Shown here one piece after another: positions 58,601 to 64,000 of a stretch of DNA of 64,000 bases. Origin of the DNA: Apostichopus japonicus (lineage: Eukaryota; Echinodermata; Holothuroidea; Aspidochirotida; Stichopodidae); the NCBI RefSeq assembly GCF_037975245.1, contig NC_092581.1:10361303-10425302 (forward strand). The letters are read 5' to 3'. Both the position numbers and the translations under genes were made by a program. Numbering within the stretch: position 1 is the first letter of the stretch; each line of letters begins with the position of its first letter. Below the pieces are notes generated by a model. The model did no database searches. It worked only from the letters and a program-made list of their open reading frames with translations, and was not told the DNA's origin.

Positions 58601-59884
58601 GAAGTTTTGCCAAAAGCTCTGTGTAGGAATCGAGATTGGGGACGTTTTGCATAAAGTTCTGAAGGCAGTACTGAGAGTAGTAGAGGTGGCCAGTTTATTG
58701 ATCCACAGGCAGTGAGGGAGTCACCATATTAACATTATATCATCTTCAGGAAGAAAAGGAATTTTAAACAAATTTATGAGACTCCCATTCCCATTGATAT
58801 GATTGTCTGGTGTATGGAATTGTATACCAGCCTTCGTGATTTTAACATCTATTGTGAGACAGATGGTTTCTTTAGACAGAGAGATATTCTTAAGGAATAT
58901 CATAGCACACATAAATATGAGTCAATGAGTTCATGTCTTTCTTTCCCAGAATTTTCTACATATACGTTGATGTCTGTATATACATACTAGTGTATGCCAA
59001 TCAGTAACCAGAGCAGGCACATAGTCACTGGGATATTCCGGTTCTGCGAATAAACGCTGCAATATAGATGATTAATTCATATCTTCTCTCTCTATACTAC
59101 GACCCGCAAATGAATATGTAAATTGTTCAATATTCAATTGCTAAGATTTCATTTCCATCAAATACTTTTAGTAAATAACATCCTGTACTTTAAGTCCATC
59201 ACAGATCAAGTAAACCTATTATCGCTTAAGTTTGGTAAATCGTTATATTAATAACTGCTCTCAACATAAAGATAATGTAGTTGTAGTTTGTGCCTACATG
59301 TTTACACGAACAAAATGATTGATTTACTACTCAATGCATGAAACGTTGAATAACAAATTTCGCTTTCTTTCTTCTTCTTAGAAACGTCATTGCAAACCGG
59401 TACCATTGCTGGGATAGTGATAGCCTGTGCAATTGTAGCAGTCTTGATCGGCATAGGCCTTGTAGTCACCTATCGGTTATTTAAGAAGAACAGAGGAAGA
59501 GTTCGTACTCAACCAAACATTGCTGTAATAAGCGGAGTTGATACTCCTGCTGGACCACCCGCACCCCGGCACAATTGGACTAACGTTGCAGCACCGCCCA
59601 GTTATAATGACGTGGTTAATAACCATGCTTATTACCCACAGCATGTAGATGTGGTCCCAACAATACCAGGATTGTACCCTCCTCAATCAAACCCAGAAAC
59701 GGTCAACACACAACAAGCTCCGACGGTTCATCCACCTCCGAACCCTGACTTTCTCATCCCATACCCAGTCGAAACCTCTTCTGTAACAACACAACCAGCC
59801 AACCCTTTCCAAGTGCAGGCAGGCCAATTTCCATCCGACAATGTTCCGTTAATGCTGTCCTCACAAAACCAGCCAGCAACCTAG
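52546..59884 (+). CDS. SRCR receptor copy B: signal peptide, five SRCR domains, TM, tail
   Basis: Seven exons (52546-52621, 53166-53480, 54753-55106, 55890-56210, 56873-57247, 57522-57836, 59382-59884) join in phase 1 throughout. They give 2259 nt, or 752 residues plus stop. Order: signal peptide (residues 1-24), SRCR1 about 28-130, SRCR2 145-247, SRCR3 250-354, SRCR4 360-479, SRCR5 488-584, transmembrane helix 594-617, basic RLFKKNRGR, and a 130-residue Pro/Gln/Asn-rich cytoplasmic tail with PPSY. Each SRCR domain has six cysteines (group A pattern, as in MARCO) yet sits in a single exon. SRCR proteins bind microbial surfaces and other ligands, and echinoderm family members are expressed in coelomocytes; an innate-immune pattern-receptor role is inferred. 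One intron uses a GC donor. I chose this ATG because it starts a clean signal peptide and is conserved in copy A. Confidence 0.85.
53166..53480 (+). CDS. Copy B exon 2, SRCR domain 1
   Basis: It encodes [20 protein letters not shown], then [35 protein letters not shown] and EDAGVEC. Six cysteines are in the standard order. The usual CDD after the first Cys is CDN here. Confidence 0.85.
53742..54240. repeat. Two-copy diverged tandem repeat in intron 2 of copy B
   Basis: Units at 53742 and 54036 share ggtggggt, aggaacattctta, catgacgctgtttc and tgtgcaag(a/g) blocks. The same pair occurs in copy A. Confidence 0.7.
54753..55106 (+). CDS. Copy B exon 3, SRCR domain 2, GC donor
   Basis: After cctcggcag it encodes [47 protein letters not shown] and EVAGVIC. 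The exon is 354 bp, phase 1 to 1 if the donor is aag|gcaagt. A GT donor in register is not present at this spot, so a GC-AG intron is the best reading. Confidence 0.85.
55218..55625. other. Intron 3 segment present only in copy B
   Basis: Copy A runs directly from gctatctttt to agttttacattc at 32671, where copy B has about 407 extra bases. No terminal inverted repeat or target duplication was recognised, so loss from A or gain in B cannot be decided. Confidence 0.7.
55890..56210 (+). CDS. Copy B exon 4, SRCR domain 3
   Basis: It encodes [61 protein letters not shown] and EDAALTC. Six cysteines. The tyrosine/tryptophan-rich stretch [12 protein letters not shown] is characteristic of this copy and A. 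Confidence 0.85.
56873..57247 (+). CDS. Copy B exon 5, SRCR domain 4 with in-frame repeat
   Basis: It encodes [44 protein letters not shown]. Two 30-bp repeats (57040-57069 and 57070-57099) and a partial third follow, giving [10 protein letters not shown] and [10 protein letters not shown] before [12 protein letters not shown]. The domain is 20 or so residues longer than its neighbours. No counterpart exists in copy A. Confidence 0.85.
57522..57836 (+). CDS. Copy B exon 6, divergent SRCR domain 5
   Basis: After ttttctcatag it encodes [20 protein letters not shown] then [19 protein letters not shown], and [14 protein letters not shown] to AAIRCKISS. Six cysteines remain in order, but the usual WGTVCDD and EDAGV signatures are replaced by WERLCTEN and SYCASAAI. 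Phase 1 to 1, 315 bp. Absent from copy A. Confidence 0.75.
57837..59381. other. Last intron of copy B
   Basis: The donor is a|gtaagt and the acceptor cttcttcttag. Homology to copy A resumes at about 59212 within it. The portion 57837-59211 has no counterpart in A and no coding sequence that I recognise; it includes a purine-rich block near 58470-58560. Confidence 0.6.
59382..59884 (+). CDS. Copy B exon 7, transmembrane helix and cytoplasmic tail
   Basis: It encodes [20 protein letters not shown] then [10 protein letters not shown], the basic [11 protein letters not shown], and a tail with PPSYNDVV (59594-59605 is PPSY, a WW-domain binding motif used by Nedd4-type ligases), YYPQHVDVV and many Pro, Gln and Asn. 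The stop TAG is at 59882-59884. Confidence 0.85.
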
Positions 59885-60304
59885 AATAGCGGAGTGATGA
59901 AGTCTGATGATCCTCTCTACCACACCATTAAGTCAACTCCTCCTCAAAAGGAATTGACGTTCACCATTAGAATATTACGATATCCTTTTCCCATATATTT
60001 CTTCTGCAAGGATAAGCACTATTTTTATTCCATCAAAACACTTGCTGGCTCTTTTGAAATAATTTGAAGAAATCCGCGACAAGAAAGGTTTTCATGATCA
60101 ATCATCTTAACTTCTCTTGATAACAAGTAAAGGAAGGAGAAATACTCTAAACACATTAAAAGTGAGCTGCAATACCACAATACTGGAAAACTGCAAACTG
60201 CAAAACGTGAAGAATTAAGATCATCAGGGATGATCGCATGCAAAAGTTGTTGATATTGAAACTATAGTTAAAAGTCAACATATAATGGTGTTTTCAAACA
60301 CGAT

Positions 60305-60310
60305 AATAAA
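60305..60310 (+). terminator. Polyadenylation signal candidate, copy B
   Basis: AATAAA about 420 bases after the stop, at the position conserved in copy A, with another hexamer just after. Confidence 0.5.
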
Positions 60311-62073
60311 CAATAAAAAATTAAGAAAATATCCCCAATATGATAAATGAATTACTTTAAAATATTGCCTACTTATCATTTGTCAATTTTTACCTTTTGT
60401 AATTAAGTATAGAATTGTTAAACCTTTTATCTCAATGAATTTCTCATTTATTTTTTTTCAGCATTATATTCTTTTATAAGCGATGCTGAAATTTAACATA
60501 AAGTGAATTTTGTGTATGGTGATGGTGATTAAATTTAACAGTAAATGATACGAAAGTTCAAAATACACACATTTTCCAGTGAATTTAAGTGACTTGTATA
60601 CAATTAGGGGTTAATCAATGATCTTCCGTCAGTTTATTGCAGGACAATGCATGTATAGCTCAAACAAAACATTCGGCCTTCGGCATCGTGCATCCAGCAA
60701 TAAGGGTTGTGCCCTCGTACGTAAGTGTAGACCGTAGAATTTTCACTTCAGAATGTTAATATTTTTAATAAAAAGTTTAAAAGAAAAATATCCGACAATT
60801 CTCTCGAAAGGATGCTCTGTGGTTCTTTACTTTTAGTATAATTAAAAGTCTCAAAGCAATAAATGCGCATATAACATAACAAAAATTACGTTAACTATGC
60901 TATACGTTGTACGTTGTACAGCATAACGATCTGACGCAAGGGCATACTGCGTTCAGTTGTTGATGTGTTCAGATGTGTTCATGCCAAGACGTACAGCGAT
61001 AAAGTGAATTGAATAACGATCATTGACTTGTACTACTGCTTCTGTATTAACATATACTTTGCTAAGCTATATAGTTAATGTCGTGAACACATGTGAAGAA
61101 TTCCATCAAGATAGGCAACTTAACGCAATCATAATAATATTAACACCAGTGTTGTCAAGTGAGGTTATAGTTGTTACTCGCACCCATAACTTTGTCAAAT
61201 GGTGTTTTTCACCGACGGGCTTGTTGTCATCCCACACTGATCTGATTTGTTTGTGTTGAATTAGTTTAGGTAGCTAGCTGGGATAGTGATTAAGCTTGCC
61301 GTGATTGTTTTATTTTTGCACCTAGTCATCCGTCGATGAGTTTACCGTGCATAAATCCATAGGTTAATGCACGTGATGATTGATTAGTTGTCATTTCACT
61401 GTATTCACGGCTACATTGATCGATGTGTGTTTGTAAATATATGATCTTCCTCTTAACCCATAAAGTATATGATGTTTCAGAGAAGCTTAACTTTCGTAGT
61501 GGTGCATGTTTTGTTTTTATCATATTATTATACCATAACCAAGATTTACTAGTTTAGTATGGCAGTTATATCTCTTTTCAATCGCACGATATTATTGGCT
61601 GTACTTTTTTTTGTCACGACTTAATAATATATCACAGGTAGTCCGGAAATGGGGTCTAGAATTGTTATATTTTACAATATGTCCGAATTTGTCTTCATCG
61701 CAAAACTAAGTTAGCTGGTTATTGAAATCTTGTCGAAAACTGGTCTGTCACTAAGCTTTAGCTTTACTTACAAAACAAAAATCCAGTTGTTGACTTCAAG
61801 TCGACTTTGCAGTCCATATCAGTCTTTATAATTCATTGAACATTCGCCTAAGGTAACCTCATATAAATAGTAGTCCTTACATCGAAGGCCCAAATAGATC
61901 ATCAGTAAAGTAAAATCTTTCTTCCCACGCAGTTTGAGCTAAACAAAACCATTATGTTCTCTTAACTTCGTTACTATAACGTAGGTACCATTTGCGCGAG
62001 ACTATGTTTTGCAAAGCGTAACTCTTGATAGCTGAGTAGCTTCTATGTGATGTGTTTCTGAGTGATAGTTTCC

Positions 62074-62091
62074 TATATATATATATATATA
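62074..62091. repeat. Short (TA)n microsatellite
   Basis: A TA run of about nine units. Confidence 0.8.
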
Positions 62092-62329
62092 CCAACATGT
62101 ACTTACTAGATTAGTATCACACTTACCTCCTCGCTCTCTTAGAGAGGATGAGATATTGTAGTTCCTTGCTATTTGAGCCATATAAGACTATGTCAGTTGG
62201 CATAGCAGCATTTGCGATGGTAAAGATTACTTCTTCTGGATAGCTACTCTCGGTGGGTCACCCATGGTGTAGTACCCCAGGGTCACCGGAAGTCCATGAC
62301 TAAGGGAAGGGTCAAAACGTGTCCGTGTT

Positions 62330-63180
62330 TGTGTGGGCGCGTGCGCGAGTGAGTGTGTCATAGTGTCATGCTGTGTGTGTCTGCCCGATTTTCGTGTTAA
62401 AAATCTGCCTAAACGGCTGTACCGATTTTCGTCAAACTTGGTGGGAAGGTCAGAGGTCAGCGGTAACAGGTCAAATGTTGTTAAACCTTATTTATTTATT
62501 TTTATAAATTTTTATCATTAGCCTATTTGTTTTACTATGAATTCAAGGGGAAACATGGAATCTCCATGGAACCTTCGCAGCTACAACGAAATGTCAAATA
62601 ATATCAAAATATGTTGTTGCCATAGGATAAGAGGTCAAAGCTCACGTTGTTATAGGTCTAATGTAATTTTTAGCGCAATTTTGTGTCAAAACTCCACCTA
62701 AACGGCTAGACCGATTTTCTTCAATCTTAGCGGGAATGTTCCACAGGTAGAAAGGTCAAATTCAGGTTTGCTATTACTCCATGGGGAAACATGTGATGAC
62801 ATGAAACCTTCACAGGCATAATGAAAATGTCAGATACTGTCGAAATAAATGGTTGCATGGGAACTGAGGTCAAGGTCAAATGAATATTTTTAGAACAATT
62901 TTGTGTCGCAAATTCCTCCTGAACGGCTGGACCGATTCTCTTTAAACGTGGTGGGAAGGTATCACAGGGTAAACCCTTGTGTCTCATAGGCCCTTGAACC
63001 AAATGTCAGAGACGAAAATGTCAACGATAGTGCAGATCGAGGTTTGCTATAACTCAAAGGGAAAACACTGAAGTGACATAGAACCTTCACAGGTATCATT
63101 GCAACGTCAAATACTATCAAAATATGTTGTTGCTATTTGTACCGAGGTCAACGTTCTCGTTTTTAAATGTCAAATGTATA
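62330..63180. repeat. Diverged tandem repeat with CCTAAACGGCT core
   Basis: The block cct(a/g)aacggct.(g/t)accgatt recurs near 62406, 62697 and 62919, each followed by a ggtggga-like motif, aggtcaa blocks and ggaaaca..ccttc(a/g)cag. Spacing is roughly 220-295 bases. I associate this wording with an abundant intergenic repeat of marine invertebrates, but I cannot name a family. Confidence 0.65.
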
Positions 63181-63439
63181 TTTCATACCGGTGCCCAGTC
63201 CTTAGTTACGTGCCTAGCGGAAATGAGGAGCATAAACCTAGCCTGTAGTAAATCTAGATCGAGCTTAAGCTGCACTAGTCTGAACCTTACTGTTATGGTA
63301 GGCCTGGGCAAAAGATTAATTCAACTAGACTACACAGTACAATATTGTGCCGGACCTTGTCCATGAAAACTTGGCAAATTTGATGGGTTTTGGAATTTCC
63401 AAGAACATATACGTGCCACACAGGGTTAGAACGGCGTTC

Positions 63440-63524
63440 ACCAGAGACGGGATGATAGCGCGTGCGCCCCTACAGACCATTCTCCCCCCCCCCCCCCCTG
63501 ACCAATACCCCTAGCTCCGCCGCT
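63440..63524. mobile_element. hAT right-end fragment
   Basis: It ends cccctagctccgccgctg (63507-63524), the inverse of cagcggcggagctagggg, a familiar hAT terminus, preceded by a C homopolymer (63484-63498). No matching left end was found in the window. Confidence 0.4.
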
Positions 63525-64000
63525 GACGTTGAGTGTTGAGGTTTGAGCCCTTGGTACCATCTATGCGGTTCATAACCAGTGGTAATGGCAAAGTCGCAGT
63601 AACGTCATTCACCTTTGCCTCCGGATCTAGCCTTTAACTAGTAAACGCGTGAGTTAGTACGCGCCGCGTATATATACAGCGTGTATAGGCGCGTAGAATA
63701 GGTATATTCCCGGTGTCGAAGTGCGCAAGAGGACAAGTCGGCCAAGTCGGCCAAGTCCATGTATAATTACCTTATAGTCAGGTTCACTATGTTCAGAATT
63801 ATAGTTTCGTTGGAATTTTTAGGAGATTTGCAAATCTATACATTTTTGGAAACTGTATAGTGTAAGCAATCAGAAAACCAATGTTTACCATATACCGGAC
63901 GCATATATGGCGGCCATCTTGGATTTTCAAAATGGCCGCTTTAAAAATGGGTGTTTCTCAATATCTCAACATCTAGGGGACCCAGAGTCCTGATTTTAAC
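63525..64000. other. Right edge, partial copy of ATGGCGGC-type repeat
   Basis: At 63905-63940 the sequence atggcggccatcttggattt followed by tcaaaatggccgc resembles the arms of the foldback element at 13.8-15.0 kb. Otherwise nothing is recognised. Confidence 0.45.

Larger units (their letters stand above)
52007..61701 (+). repeat. Tandem duplication unit B (SRCR locus)
   Basis: This is the counterpart of 21574-36315, in direct orientation. The left boundary sits at a TA microsatellite in both copies. The right boundary is where gtccgaatttg/gcccgaatttg is followed by unrelated sequence. Confidence 0.9.

Noticed and set aside
61023-61259. Short gene downstream of copy B (also at 35618 in copy A)
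   Set aside because: The frames differ between the two copies and contain different indels, as expected for non-coding flank.
62220-64000. CRISPR-like or prokaryotic repeat array
   Set aside because: The repeats are long, diverged and irregularly spaced in clearly eukaryotic DNA.

Overview
The window is eukaryotic, AT-rich genomic DNA from an invertebrate deuterostome. An echinoderm, perhaps a sea cucumber or sea urchin, is my best guess. This rests on intron-rich genes with GT-AG sites, long TA microsatellites, hAT-type MITEs, tRNA-derived SINEs, Ty3/Gypsy elements and a tandem family of scavenger receptor cysteine-rich (SRCR) receptor genes. SRCR families are greatly expanded in echinoderms and amphioxus. 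The organism assignment is inference only.

Layout. (1) About 1-6.6 kb: the 3' part of a plus-strand gene for an atypical homeodomain protein, most like HDX (highly divergent homeobox). Four exons (821-953, 1695-2479, 4484-4820, 6432-6580) join in compatible phases. The start lies upstream of the window. One intron carries a 365-bp hAT MITE with a perfect 8-bp target duplication. (2) About 6.6-21.5 kb: gene-poor DNA with repeats. These include a Penelope-like terminal motif with a hammerhead-like core, two hAT-like MITEs, a 1.2-kb foldback element with ATGGCGGC-rich arms and a LINE fragment inside, and a broken Gypsy protease-integrase remnant at 18.95-20.2 kb. (3) 21.57-36.3 kb: SRCR receptor copy A, a decaying gene. 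It has a stop codon in the signal-peptide exon, a 5-bp frameshifting deletion in the second SRCR exon, and no counterpart of two SRCR exons. Its first intron is swollen by a 370-bp hAT MITE and by a nearly complete-looking but internally deleted Gypsy element with 1.1-kb LTRs. (4) 36.3-52.0 kb: a spacer with microsatellites, a SINE, MITEs and tandem repeats, and no gene I recognise. (5) 52.0-61.7 kb: SRCR copy B, an apparently intact seven-exon gene for a 752-residue type I membrane protein: signal peptide, five SRCR domains, one transmembrane helix and a Pro/Gln/Asn-rich tail with a PPSY motif. (6) 61.7-64 kb: diverged tandem repeats and a hAT end.

The most informative aspect is the A/B comparison. 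The two copies are direct tandem duplicates, so B supplies the ancestral state for the lesions in A and the empty site for a transposon in A. The most unusual mobile element is the Gypsy at 24.47-29.68 kb. Its surviving pol segments lie in the order protease, integrase, RNase H, which is the Gmr1-type rearranged order, not the usual Gypsy order.

All exon boundaries come from reading splice sites and checking phase. No alignment, transcript or database search was available.
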